Source: DATAOG01 sp963782885
Lineage (GTDB): Bacteria > Pseudomonadota > Alphaproteobacteria > Geminicoccales > Geminicoccaceae
DNA: 64,000 bases
Reading direction: 5' to 3'
Assembly: GCA_963782885.1 (NCBI GenBank)
Contig: CAWALL010000002.1
Location: 558,001-622,000 of the forward strand
The notes under the pieces are model-generated. The model was not told the origin of the DNA. It worked only from the letters and a program-made list of their open reading frames with translations, and made no database searches. Positions 51,508 through 59,291 of this stretch are shown here, piece by piece (position 1 is the stretch's first letter; every line of letters begins with the position of its first letter). Made by a program: the position numbers and the translations under genes.

Positions 51508-52002
51508 GTGGCCAGACCGAGCCCGCGGCTGTTGGTCATGCTGATGAGCGCCTGGCTCGCCGCCTGCGCCACGCCGACCCCGTACAAGCCGGCCGATGGC
51601 GGCTATGGCTATTCCGAGCAGCAGCTCGAGAGCAACCGCTACCGCGTCACCTTCGCCGGCAATTCGGTCACCAGGCGCGGCACTGTGCAGGACTATCTGC
51701 TGTATCGGGCCGCCGAGCTCACCCTCGACCACCACCACGACTACTTCACGGTCGTCAATCAGGACCTCGAGCGCTCGACCTCCTACCAGGGCACCGGCTA
51801 CGATAATTTCGGCTTTTGGCGCCCGGGCTGGATCGGGCCTTCGAACTATACGGCCTACCCGATCGACAGCTACACCGCGTTTGCCGATATCGTGATGGGC
51901 GACGGCGAGAAGCCGGCCGGGAACGTCGACAGCTTCGACGCCCGGGACGTGATCCGGCGGCTCGGCCCCACGATCGAACGGCCCAAGGAGAGCTCTTCGT
52001 GA
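51508..52002 (+). CDS. CC0125/CC1285-family lipoprotein, first of a tandem pair
   Basis: 164 residues from GTG 51508 with a GAGG site. Lipobox LAACA. The family core reads PYKPADGGYGYSEQQLESNR, YRVTFAGNSVTRRGTVQDYL and LYRAAELTLDHHHDYFTVV. The second half, YQGTGYDNFGFWRPGW and DIVMGDGEKPAG, differs from its neighbour. It is an envelope lipoprotein of unknown role named after Caulobacter homologues. The stop overlaps the GTG of a paralogue (GTGA). Confidence 0.85.
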   Translation: MARPSPRLLVMLMSAWLAACATPTPYKPADGGYGYSEQQLESNRYRVTFAGNSVTRRGTVQDYLLYRAAELTLDHHHDYFTVVNQDLERSTSYQGTGYDNFGFWRPGWIGPSNYTAYPIDSYTAFADIVMGDGEKPAGNVDSFDARDVIRRLGPTIERPKESSS

Positions 52003-52511
52003 ACCTGATCCGGCAGCTTTGCGGCCTTGCGATCCTGCTTGGCCTGACCGCCTGTGCCTCGTCGCCGACGCCCTATCAGGCCGCGACCGACGATCTCGGG
52101 TATCGCGACCAGCAGATCGAGGCCGATCGTTACCGGGTGTCGTTTGCCGGCAGCTCGGCGACCCCGCTCAATCGCGTCCAGGATTATGCGCTCTACCGGG
52201 CCGCCGAGCTGACGGTGGCCAACGGCTTTGACTATTTCAAGGTGGCGAGCCGGAGCACGGATTCGCGCGGCGGCGCGGTCGGCGGACCCTCGATCGGCCT
52301 CGGGGTCGGCGGCGGATCGGGCGGATCGGGCGGCGTCGGCATCGGGCTCTCGAGCATTCTGGGTGGCGGGGGCGGCTATTCCCAGGGCTACACGGTCTCG
52401 ATGGACATCGTGATGTTCCACGGCGAGAAGCCGGCAGCCGACCAGACCGCGTACGACGCGCACCAGGTCCTCCAGCGCCTCGCGCCGACGATCCAGGCCC
52501 CGCCGGCCTGA
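51999..52511 (+). CDS. CC0125/CC1285-family lipoprotein, second of a tandem pair
   Basis: 170 residues from GTG 51999. Lipobox LTACA, then PYQAATDDLGYRDQQIEADR, YRVSFAGSSATPLNRVQDYA and LYRAAELTVANGFDYFKVA, clearly paralogous to the preceding gene. It contains a glycine-rich stretch of about 30 residues (GVGGGSGGSGGVGIG...). The ending VSMDIVMFHGEKPA aligns with DIVMGDGEKPA of the first copy. Tandem duplication followed by divergence. Confidence 0.85.
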   Translation: MNLIRQLCGLAILLGLTACASSPTPYQAATDDLGYRDQQIEADRYRVSFAGSSATPLNRVQDYALYRAAELTVANGFDYFKVASRSTDSRGGAVGGPSIGLGVGGGSGGSGGVGIGLSSILGGGGGYSQGYTVSMDIVMFHGEKPAADQTAYDAHQVLQRLAPTIQAPPA

Positions 52512-52850
52512 TCAGAGAGGCTCATCCGCCGACGCCTCGCCCAGCCGATCGGCCAACGTGTAATCGCGAACGACCTCGGCGACCGAGATCCGGAAATCGG
52601 CGAAGATCTCCTGCCTGCCCAGGGCCTGCGCCGCGCGGTGGCGGGCATGGGTCCGCCAGCCCCGAATCGCCGCCTCGTCGCGCCAGAACGACAGCGAGAC
52701 GTATTTGCCGGGCTCGGCCAGGCTCTCGAAGCGCTCGACCGAGATGAAGCCGTCGATCCGCTCGAGCTCGGGCCGGAGCAAGGCCGCGAGGTCGAAATAG
52801 TCTAACCCACGTCCCTCCCGCATCCTGACCTGGAACACCACCACGACCAT
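52512..52850 (-). CDS. Antibiotic biosynthesis monooxygenase (ABM)-domain protein
   Basis: 112 residues from ATG 52850. MVVVVFQVRMREGRGLDYFD, ELERIDGFISVERFESLAEP, GKYVSLSFWRDEAAIRGWRT and HARHRAAQALGRQEIF are the two halves of the dimeric ferredoxin-like ABM fold. The family includes haem-degrading (IsdG-like) and quinol monooxygenases and many uncharacterised members. It lacks an obvious haem-ligand pattern. Convergent with the lipoprotein pair; its start is near the end of the antiporter gene on the same strand, 55 bases away. Confidence 0.82.
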   Translation of the reverse strand: MVVVVFQVRMREGRGLDYFDLAALLRPELERIDGFISVERFESLAEPGKYVSLSFWRDEAAIRGWRTHARHRAAQALGRQEIFADFRISVAEVVRDYTLADRLGEASADEPL

Positions 52851-52905
52851 CGTCCTGCTCCCCAATCCGGACCCGCCGCCCACGCCCCACTCTCGCCGGC
52901 TTTGC

Positions 52906-54135
52906 TCAGGGCGTCGATCCGGAACCGGAGCCGTCGGACCAAGCCCCGGTTCGCGAGCTGAGGGCGGCCGCGAAGGGGTTGGCGGTCAGACCGTGGGCGA
53001 GCACGCTCAAAAGGACCGTGCAGACCACCGTCATGCCGAGCGTCGCGCTGCCGGGAAGGTGCTCGTCGAGCACAATGATGATGAACACGATGCTCGCGAG
53101 CCCTCGGGGTCCGAACCAGCCGATGAAGAGCTTGGTGTCGAGCGGCAGGCCGGTCCCGGCCAGCGAAATCAGGACGGGGATCATCCGGATCACAGTGAGG
53201 CTGAGGAGCGCATACAGAACGACCTGCCAGGACAGCGCGTCGCGCGGCAGGGCGACCACCGTCGCGCCGAACGCGACCCAGGTCAAAAGCGCCAGGGCGT
53301 CGCCGATGCCTTCGGCCGCCCGCAGCATCTGATCCTTGTGCTGCCGCGTCAGGGCTCCGGCGGTCAGGCCAGCGACGAAGCAGGCGATGAAGCCGCTGCC
53401 GCCGGTCGCCTGGGCCGTCGCGAAGCATAGGAGAGCGAGCGCCGGAACCGGGATCTGGAGCCAGATCTCGCTCGTCCAGCCGCGCCGGACCGCAAACCGG
53501 ATCGCCATCGCGGCGAACACCGTCAACACCAGCCCCGCGGCGGCGCCGATGCCGATCTGCCGGGCAAAATGACCGAAGACCAGGCGGGTCGTCGGGCCTT
53601 CGCTGAGATGGCCGGCCGCAAGCGCCAGGAAAAGCAGCAGGAATGGCACGCAGATCCCGTCGTTGAGGCCGCTCTCGACGTTCAGCCCTTCACGAATTTC
53701 CACCGGGACCGACCGGTTGGTGACGACCGCCTGGCCAAGCGCCGCGTCGGTCGGCGCCAGCATGGTCGCGAGGATCGCGACCTCCAGGAGATCCAGCCGG
53801 TCGAAGATCACGGCGCCCACGATGAAGCCGAGGCCGATCGTCAGCGGCAGGCCGACGAGGAGCAGACGCTCCGGTATCGCGAGCGAGCGCCGCAGCACCC
53901 CGAGATCCGCATTCGCGGCATCGGTGAACAGAACCAGAGCCAGAGTGAGCTCGGCCAGCAGCCGCAGGCCTTCGGCATCGACGTCGAGCTCCAGGATGCC
54001 GAGCCCCGGCGTCCCCGAGATCATGCCGAAGGCAGTGTACGCAATCGCGCCACCGACCCAGACCCGCTGGAGCCGACCGGCGAAGACGCTGTACAGGAAG
54101 ACGAACCCAGCCAGCACCGCCAGATTCGAGTACAT
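52906..54135 (-). CDS. CPA1-type Na+(K+)/H+ antiporter
   Basis: 409 residues from ATG 54135; a longer frame lacks a ribosome site. About 12 membrane helices. CPA1/NhaP motifs: TLALVLFTDAANAD, MLAPTDAALGQAVVTN (ion-site Thr-Asp), ESGLNDGICVPFLLLFLALA (essential Asp in the next helix), and FIGWFGPRGLASIVFIIIV. It exchanges cations for protons across the inner membrane. No C-terminal regulatory (TrkA-C) domain, so it is a minimal form. Confidence 0.92.
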   Translation of the reverse strand: MYSNLAVLAGFVFLYSVFAGRLQRVWVGGAIAYTAFGMISGTPGLGILELDVDAEGLRLLAELTLALVLFTDAANADLGVLRRSLAIPERLLLVGLPLTIGLGFIVGAVIFDRLDLLEVAILATMLAPTDAALGQAVVTNRSVPVEIREGLNVESGLNDGICVPFLLLFLALAAGHLSEGPTTRLVFGHFARQIGIGAAAGLVLTVFAAMAIRFAVRRGWTSEIWLQIPVPALALLCFATAQATGGSGFIACFVAGLTAGALTRQHKDQMLRAAEGIGDALALLTWVAFGATVVALPRDALSWQVVLYALLSLTVIRMIPVLISLAGTGLPLDTKLFIGWFGPRGLASIVFIIIVLDEHLPGSATLGMTVVCTVLLSVLAHGLTANPFAAALSSRTGAWSDGSGSGSTP

Positions 54136-54297
54136 CGGACTTTCCCCAAGCTCCGGAGTGACCCACGTCAACGGGAGCGAGCGTAGGCGGCGTGCCGGCG
54201 CCACGAGCGGTGGTTCGGCGATGGGTCCGTCTGACGCTGTTCGCTGGCCGCCGGCCGCGCTCAGTGGCCTCATCCGACGGCAGTCCGCCGTCGAAGC

Positions 54298-54705
54298 TTA
54301 CAGCGATTCGGCCAGCAACTCGAAATTTGAGCCGGACAGCTGACCTAGCAGGCGCTGATCGGCGGTCACCAGCGGACTCTGCTCGAGCTCCGCGAGCGCC
54401 AGGTAGAAACAGTCGTAGACCGGATGACCGAGATCCAACGCGATCGCCATCGCCCGGGGCGCGAGCGGAGCAGTCGGGCGAAGCTCGAGCAGGTTGGCCC
54501 GAAGGCGATCGGCCGCTTCTGCCGCCTGATCAGGAATGGCCTGACCGAGACGCACCTTCCGCCACATCGCACTGCACACTTCCGGAACCAGCAGATCCGG
54601 TGCCACAAGATCGGCGCGTCGCTGCCAGAGGCTCCGGGCCCGATCGGCCCCGGACTCGTCGACGAACCATTTGATCGCCACGCTCGCATCGACGATCAGG
54701 GCCAT
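54298..54705 (-). CDS. VapC-type PIN-domain toxin
   Basis: 135 residues from ATG 54705. Acidic PIN residues are visible: first Asp in IVDASVAIKWFVDE, Glu in LLVPEVCSAMW, then Asp in HPVYDCFYLALAE and VTADQRLLGQL. It should be a Mg-dependent RNase restrained by the antitoxin encoded just upstream (overlap of ten bases). Intact, unlike the other toxin genes nearby. Confidence 0.92.
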   Translation of the reverse strand: MALIVDASVAIKWFVDESGADRARSLWQRRADLVAPDLLVPEVCSAMWRKVRLGQAIPDQAAEAADRLRANLLELRPTAPLAPRAMAIALDLGHPVYDCFYLALAELEQSPLVTADQRLLGQLSGSNFELLAESL

Positions 54706-54935
54706 CCCCGGTCCCGCTCTTCCCGGATCAGCTCCGCCGAATCGGTTTGCGGAACTCTTGGCGTCATCGCGCGGATGCGATCGAGATCCGCCAGAATCTC
54801 CTCATGAGACGGGCGCGCCGCCTCACTTAGAATCGCGCGTAACTCCTGCTCTAATGAGCGCTTCTGACGGGCTGCCCGCGCCTTCAACCTGGCGACCACA
54901 TGATCGGGGAGATTGCGGACGATCACCTGCGCCAC
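54696..54935 (-). CDS. FitA/VapB-type antitoxin
   Basis: 79 residues from GTG 54935, which has GGAG about ten bases upstream (an in-frame ATG at 54953 is the alternative). MAQVIVRNLPDHVVARLKAR then QKRSLEQELRAILSEAARPS is the ribbon-helix-helix of FitA-like antitoxins, which bind the operator of their own operon. The C-terminus (SAELIREERDRGWP) would block the PIN toxin. The 3' end overlaps the toxin start. Confidence 0.9.
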   Translation of the reverse strand: MAQVIVRNLPDHVVARLKARAARQKRSLEQELRAILSEAARPSHEEILADLDRIRAMTPRVPQTDSAELIREERDRGWP

Positions 54936-55002
54936 TGATGCCACTCCATGCATGCTATCGCCACGCTAGCGTAAGCCCCTTCAGTCGGTCAATGCCCTTG
55001 GC

Positions 55003-55989
55003 TCAGACCTCGCGCCAGCGGTGGCAGGCGACCTGGTGGCCGGGCGCCACCTGCTCGATTGCCGGCACCTCCTCGGCACAGCGCTGGATCGCAAGCGGGC
55101 AGCGGGTACGGAACACGCAGCCGGATGGCGGCGCCAGCGGCGAGGGCAGATCGCCGCTCAGCACCAGGCGCCGCTTCCGGCGCTCGAGCCTCGGGTCCGG
55201 GATCGGCACCGCCGAGATCAGGGTCCTGGTGTAGGGATGGCGGGGGTTGGTGTACAGAGCGTCGCGACCCGCGAGCTCCACCGTCCGGCCGAGGTAGAGC
55301 ACGAGGATCCGGTGGCTCATGTGGCGGACCACCGCGAGATCGTGGCTGATGAACAGCAGCGAGAGCTCGAACTCGCGTTGCAGGCGCATCAGAAGGTTGA
55401 TGATCTGCGCCTGGATCGAGACGTCGAGGGCCGAGACCGGCTCGTCGCAGACGATCAGCCTGGGCTCGAGGATCATCGCCCGGGCGACCCCGATCCGCTG
55501 GCACTGGCCGCCCGAGAACTCGTGCGGGTAGCGGTTGATCATCTGCGGCGCCAGCCCGGTCCTGGCCAGCATGTCTTGGACCCGCGCCCGGATCCCGGCC
55601 CGGCCGAGCCCGGGCTCGTGGGTCAGGAGCGGCTCGGCGATGATGTCGCCGACGGTCATGCGTGGGTCGAGCGCGGCGAGCGGGTCCTGGAACACGATCT
55701 GCATCGCCCGGCGCTGGCGACGAAGGGCCTCGGGGCCGAGCGCCGCGAGGTCCTGGCCGAGCCAGACCACGCGGCCTCCGACCGGCTCGATCAGGCGGAG
55801 GATGGCGCGGCCGAGGGTCGACTTGCCGCAGCCGGACTCGCCGACGATGCCGAGCGTCTCGCCGGCCGCGAGCGTGAAGCTCACCCCGTCGACCGCCTTG
55901 AGCGGCAGGTAGCGCCGCCGCAGCAGGCCACCGACCGCGACCGGAAAGTGGACGCGCAGGTCCTCGACCGCCAGCAGCGGCGCGCTCAC
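55003..55989 (-). CDS. oppF: Peptide ABC transporter ATPase OppF
   Basis: 328 residues from GTG 55989 (GTGA overlap with oppD). Walker A is GESGCGKST, Q-loop QIVFQDPLAALDPRMTVGDI, signature FSGGQCQRIGVARAM, Walker B LIVCDEPVSALDVSIQAQI. The C-terminal oligopeptide domain reads HPYTRTLISAVPIPDP then GCVFRTRCPLAIQRC with cysteines, the iron-sulphur-like CxC motif of OppD/F. LPLKAVDGVSF marks it as the F subunit. Works with OppABC encoded at 42404-46767. Confidence 0.93.
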   Translation of the reverse strand: MSAPLLAVEDLRVHFPVAVGGLLRRRYLPLKAVDGVSFTLAAGETLGIVGESGCGKSTLGRAILRLIEPVGGRVVWLGQDLAALGPEALRRQRRAMQIVFQDPLAALDPRMTVGDIIAEPLLTHEPGLGRAGIRARVQDMLARTGLAPQMINRYPHEFSGGQCQRIGVARAMILEPRLIVCDEPVSALDVSIQAQIINLLMRLQREFELSLLFISHDLAVVRHMSHRILVLYLGRTVELAGRDALYTNPRHPYTRTLISAVPIPDPRLERRKRRLVLSGDLPSPLAPPSGCVFRTRCPLAIQRCAEEVPAIEQVAPGHQVACHRWREV

Positions 55990-56951
55990 GCCAGCCGCTC
56001 CACGTGGCAGGCCTTCTCGCGGCCGGCCGTGAAGACGCGCAGATCCGGGCGCTCGGCGCAGCGCTCGAAGGCAAAGCCGCAGCGCTCGCGGAAAGCGCAG
56101 CCCGCCGGCAGGGCCTGGAGGTTGGGCGGCTGGCCGGCGATCGCGGGCAGCTCGCCGGTCATCGCCGCGTCCAGGCGCGGCATCGAGCGCAACAGCCCGA
56201 GCGTGTAGGGATGCTGCGGATCGTCGAAGATCGCCTGCACCGGGCCCCGTTCGACGATCCGCCCGGCGTACATCACCAGGACCCGATCGGCGAGCCCGGC
56301 GACCACGCCGAGGTCATGGGTGATCAGCACGATGGCCATGCCGAGCTCGCGTCGGAGCGCCTGCAGGAGCTCCAGGATCTGCGCTTGAACCGTGACGTCG
56401 AGGGCGGTGGTCGGCTCGTCGGCGATCAGCAGCTCCGGCTCGCACAGCAGTGCGGTCGCGATCATCACCCGCTGGCGCATGCCGCCCGAGAACTCGTGCG
56501 GGTAGAGATCGATCCGCTGCCTGGCGGCCGGGATGCCGACCCGGTCGAGCAGGTCGAGCGCCCGCCGGCGCGCCGCCTGCTCGCTGATGCCCCGGTGCTC
56601 GATCAGGACCTCGGTCATCTGGCGAGCGATCCTGAGATGCGGGTTGAGCGAGGTCATCGGGTCCTGAAAGACCATGGCGACCTTGACGCCGCGGATCACG
56701 TTCAGCTGCCTCGCCGGCAGCCCGAGCAGCTCCTGGCCGCGGAAGCGGGCGCTGCCGGTGCAACGACCGTTCCTGGCCAAAAGCCCCATGACCGAGAGGA
56801 AGGCCTGGGTCTTGCCCGAGCCGCTCTCGCCGACCACGCCGACGCTCTCGCCCGCCTCGATGCTGAAGCAGAGGCGGCTCACCGCCGCGACCTCGCCGTC
56901 GGCGGTCGCGAACCGCGTGGTCAGGTCCTGGACTTCGAGAACGGGGGCCAT
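55986..56951 (-). CDS. oppD: Peptide ABC transporter ATPase OppD
   Basis: 321 residues from ATG 56951; a longer open frame to 57053 looks untranslated. Walker A GESGSGKTQ (Gln in place of the usual Ser/Thr at its end), Q-loop AMVFQDPMTSLNPHLRIARQ, signature FSGGMRQRVMIATALL, Walker B LLIADEPTTALDVTVQAQIL. The C-terminal domain reads HPYTLGLLRSMPRLD and PAGCAFRERCGFAFERC. VLEVQDLTTRFATADGEVAAV is the usual D-subunit start. Separated from oppABC by the inversion. Confidence 0.93.
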   Translation of the reverse strand: MAPVLEVQDLTTRFATADGEVAAVSRLCFSIEAGESVGVVGESGSGKTQAFLSVMGLLARNGRCTGSARFRGQELLGLPARQLNVIRGVKVAMVFQDPMTSLNPHLRIARQMTEVLIEHRGISEQAARRRALDLLDRVGIPAARQRIDLYPHEFSGGMRQRVMIATALLCEPELLIADEPTTALDVTVQAQILELLQALRRELGMAIVLITHDLGVVAGLADRVLVMYAGRIVERGPVQAIFDDPQHPYTLGLLRSMPRLDAAMTGELPAIAGQPPNLQALPAGCAFRERCGFAFERCAERPDLRVFTAGREKACHVERLA

Positions 56952-57095
56952 CCGCCGGTCCCTGTCGAGTTCGTCGCCGCCCCAGTCTAAGCCGCCGGCC
57001 AGGGCTTGGCGCCCCACGAGACGCGACGGGCCGTTGCCCGGCAGAACTTTCATCGCATATCGGTGTTTGCTCTCGGATCGGGAAGGAGATCACGC

Positions 57096-57290
57096 ATGTC
57101 AAATCCATGGCTGAGCTTATGGCTCAGCGCCGCCAATAGTTGGGCAGGAGCCGCGCGCGGCTTCTGGACCGCGGAGCTGCGCCGGCAGCAATCCGCGATC
57201 GTGAACGAGATGATCCACCAGACGGTGCGCTTCTGGACGCAGACCTTGGCGGCGCCGGCTCCCGCCCGCAAGCCGAGGCGCCGCCGCTGA
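57096..57290 (+). CDS. Small conserved-type hypothetical protein
   Basis: 64 residues from ATG 57096 with GGAAGGAG. It reads MSNPWLSLWLSAANSWAGAA, RGFWTAELRRQQSAIVNEMI and HQTVRFWTQTL with a basic tail RKPRRRR. It is an amphipathic helical protein with many Trp/Phe, reminiscent of phasin-like granule proteins, but too short to assign. Divergent from oppD. Confidence 0.6.
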   Translation: MSNPWLSLWLSAANSWAGAARGFWTAELRRQQSAIVNEMIHQTVRFWTQTLAAPAPARKPRRRR

Positions 57291-57296
57291 GCCGCC

Positions 57297-57536
57297 GGGC
57301 GGCGAAGACCCCACGTGGTGGTCACACCGTACTCGACGGGACGAGGAGGTGGTCATCACCCGGCATGACCGGCCCGTGGCGCGGCTGGTCCCGGCTGGGA
57401 CGACCAAACCGCGCGTTCCCGGTCTGCTCGAACGCCAGGGATACTGGATCGCCGACGACTTCGATGCACGCTGCCGGACGACCTGCTAGATCTGTTCGAA
57501 GGCCGGATCAAAGAACCGGGCACCGAGGGGCCGTGA
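57297..57536 (+). pseudogene. Phd/YefM-type antitoxin, frameshifted
   Basis: Central part DEEVVITRHDRPVARLVPAG, then GLLERQGYWIADDFDA, is the Phd/YefM fold (EVVIT..xRPVARL). The frame is then broken near 57472: the next frame gives LPDDLLDLFEGRIKEPGTEG and a TGA that overlaps the toxin's GTG. The N-terminus is also lost; an AKT-like stretch lies in another frame near 57300. The antitoxin is therefore dead while the toxin frame remains open. Confidence 0.75.
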
Positions 57537-57913
57537 GCCTGCTCCTCGATACCCATCCCTTTGTCTGGTTCCTGCTCGACCCCAAACGCATACCGGCGCG
57601 TCTGATGGCGCTCCTGATCGATCCGAGCCGGATCGTCCACATCAGCGCGGCCGCGGTCTGGGAGGCGACCATCAAGAGCGGCCTCAGCAAGCTGGCCCTG
57701 CCGCTCGACCGGCTGGAGGCGACGATCGCCGCGGCCGGCTTCACGGCGTTGCCGGTGACGGCGGCGCATGCGCTCGAGGCGCGACACCTGCCGCCGCTTC
57801 ACCGCGACCCGTTTGACCGGCTCCTGATCGCTCAGGCTCGCCACGAGGCGTCGACCCTGGTGACCTGCGATGCCGCGATCCGCGGCTATCCGGTTGCCAC
57901 GCTTTGGGATTAA
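57533..57913 (+). CDS. PIN-domain toxin (VapC-type) next to a broken antitoxin
   Basis: 126 residues from GTG 57533. LLLDTHPFVWFLLDPKRIP (first Asp), AAAVWEATIKSGLSKL (Glu) and PLHRDPFDRLLIAQARHEAS then LVTCDAAIRGYP (Asp residues) are those of the Phd-partnered PIN toxins. All acidic positions seem present. As its antitoxin is frameshifted, either the toxin is not expressed or it has lost activity in a way not visible here. Confidence 0.85.
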   Translation: MSLLLDTHPFVWFLLDPKRIPARLMALLIDPSRIVHISAAAVWEATIKSGLSKLALPLDRLEATIAAAGFTALPVTAAHALEARHLPPLHRDPFDRLLIAQARHEASTLVTCDAAIRGYPVATLWD

Positions 57914-57953
57914 GCCGAGCCACGTCCAGCCGCTTCAGTCCGAACGCTTACAG

Positions 57954-58811
57954 TCAGTAGAGACTGGGCACCACGTGCATCGCCTCGAGGCCGGCCTCAG
58001 CGCCCTTGGGCCGCGGCTCGGCCTTCGGCAACTTGGGCAGCTCGATGCTGGTCTTCTCGTACGGGATCTGGCTCAGCATGTGGCTGATCAGGTTGAGCCG
58101 TGCCCGGCGCTGATCGTCGGCGGGGACGATGTACCAGGGCGCATAGGTGGTGTCGGTCGCCCGGATCATCTCCTGGTAGGCCTTGGTATAGGCCCACCAG
58201 CGCCGGACCAATTCGGTATCCATCGGGCTCAGCTTCCAGTGCTTGACCGGGTCGGTGATCCGCGACTCGAACCGGCGCCGCTGCTCGTCCTGGCCGACGT
58301 CGAGAAAATACTTCAAGAGAATGATGCCGTTGTCGACGATCTCGCGCTCGAACTGCGGCGTAACCTGGAGGAAGCGCAGGCTCTGCTCCTCGGTGCAGAA
58401 GCCCATGACGCGCTCGACGCCGGCGCGATTGTACCATGAGCGGTCGAACAGGATGATCTCGCCGGCGGCCGGGAAGTGCGCGATGTAGCGCTGGCTGTAG
58501 ATCTGGGTCTTCTCGCGGTCGGAAGGCTTGGGCAGGGCGACGTGCTTGAAGACCCGCGGGCTGACGCGCTCGGTGATGCGACTGATCACGCCGCCCTTGC
58601 CGGCGGTATCGCGCCCCTCGAAGACGACGATGATCCGGGCACCCGCAGCCACCGTCCAGGCCTGCAGCCGGGTGAGCTCGACCTGCAGCTTGGCGAGCTC
58701 GCGCTCGAACTCCTTGCGCCCCATCTTCGGCGGGTTCGCTTCAATGCGAGCGGCCGCCTCGGCTGCCTCGATCTTCCGTTTGGCCTTAGTCTTTTGCTTG
58801 TTCTTGGCCAC
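57954..58811 (-). CDS. ppk2: Polyphosphate kinase 2
   Basis: 285 residues from GTG 58811. Basic Lys-rich N-terminus, then the P-loop kinase core: Walker A in VVFEGRDTAGKGG, ALPKPSDREKTQIYSQRYI, Walker B and lid ILFDRSWYNRAGVERVMGFC, and FLDVGQDEQRRRFESRITDP. These define PPK2, which makes or uses polyphosphate with GDP/ADP. The single-domain length fits class I. Functionally related to ppx at 25475. Confidence 0.94.
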   Translation of the reverse strand: MAKNKQKTKAKRKIEAAEAAARIEANPPKMGRKEFERELAKLQVELTRLQAWTVAAGARIIVVFEGRDTAGKGGVISRITERVSPRVFKHVALPKPSDREKTQIYSQRYIAHFPAAGEIILFDRSWYNRAGVERVMGFCTEEQSLRFLQVTPQFEREIVDNGIILLKYFLDVGQDEQRRRFESRITDPVKHWKLSPMDTELVRRWWAYTKAYQEMIRATDTTYAPWYIVPADDQRRARLNLISHMLSQIPYEKTSIELPKLPKAEPRPKGAEAGLEAMHVVPSLY

Positions 58812-58890
58812 CGCGCCCCTCCCGGTGTGTCCCGATGATCACCCTCGGCTGCTCACAGTGTGCTCACAGTGACATCTGCGGGCAAGCTCA

Positions 58891-59291
58891 TCACTCATTT
58901 CGGTCGGTCGCCCACGGATTGAGGAGGGCAATCCGAAGGTCCGAGAAATGCCGGAGATTGCGCGAGGCTCGCGCGCCGGGCAGCGACGATGCCGGCGATC
59001 TGCGCATCGCGGAACTCGACGACCCGGCCCACCTGTCGCCCGTGGGCGGCCATCACCCCTGCCTGGTACGCGGCGTTGCGTTCGAACGGTAAAACGCGCC
59101 CTTCGAAGTCCAGCGCTCGGGCGAAAGCGTCTTGAAGCCGTCGCCGCGGCGTCCGGGCGCCAGCAGCTCTAAGCCGAAGCGGATTTCAAAGACGGTGATC
59201 GCCGTCGTCCAGATCGATTCCCGGGGCTGCCGGTCCAGCCATTCGACCGCGACCGGGTCGGCATCCTGTCGCATCAAGGCGGAGATGACGT
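58891..59291 (-). pseudogene. vapC toxin, remainder right of the inversion breakpoint
   Basis: Minus-strand frame starting at 59291 with NVISALMRQDADPVAVEWLD, WTTAITVFEIRFGLELL; then a shift near 59150 to RLQDAFARALDFEGRVLPFE and FRDAQIAGIVAARRASLA; then another shift near 58960 to NLRHFSDLRIALLNPWATD and a TGA at 58891-58893. It lacks a start because MIVLDT is at 47054. Two frameshifts show decay after, or together with, the inversion. Confidence 0.82.

Larger units (their letters stand above)
47073..59291. other. Putative 12.2-kb inversion
   Basis: Reversing 47073-59291 on paper repairs two genes at once: vapC (47054-47072 joined to the complement of 59291 downward) and the carboxyl methyltransferase (complement of 47339-47073 joined to 59292 upward). 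No base is lost or gained at either joint. Junction homology is at most a base or two, with no inverted repeats. The move also brings oppDF onto the strand of oppABC. Confidence 0.85.
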
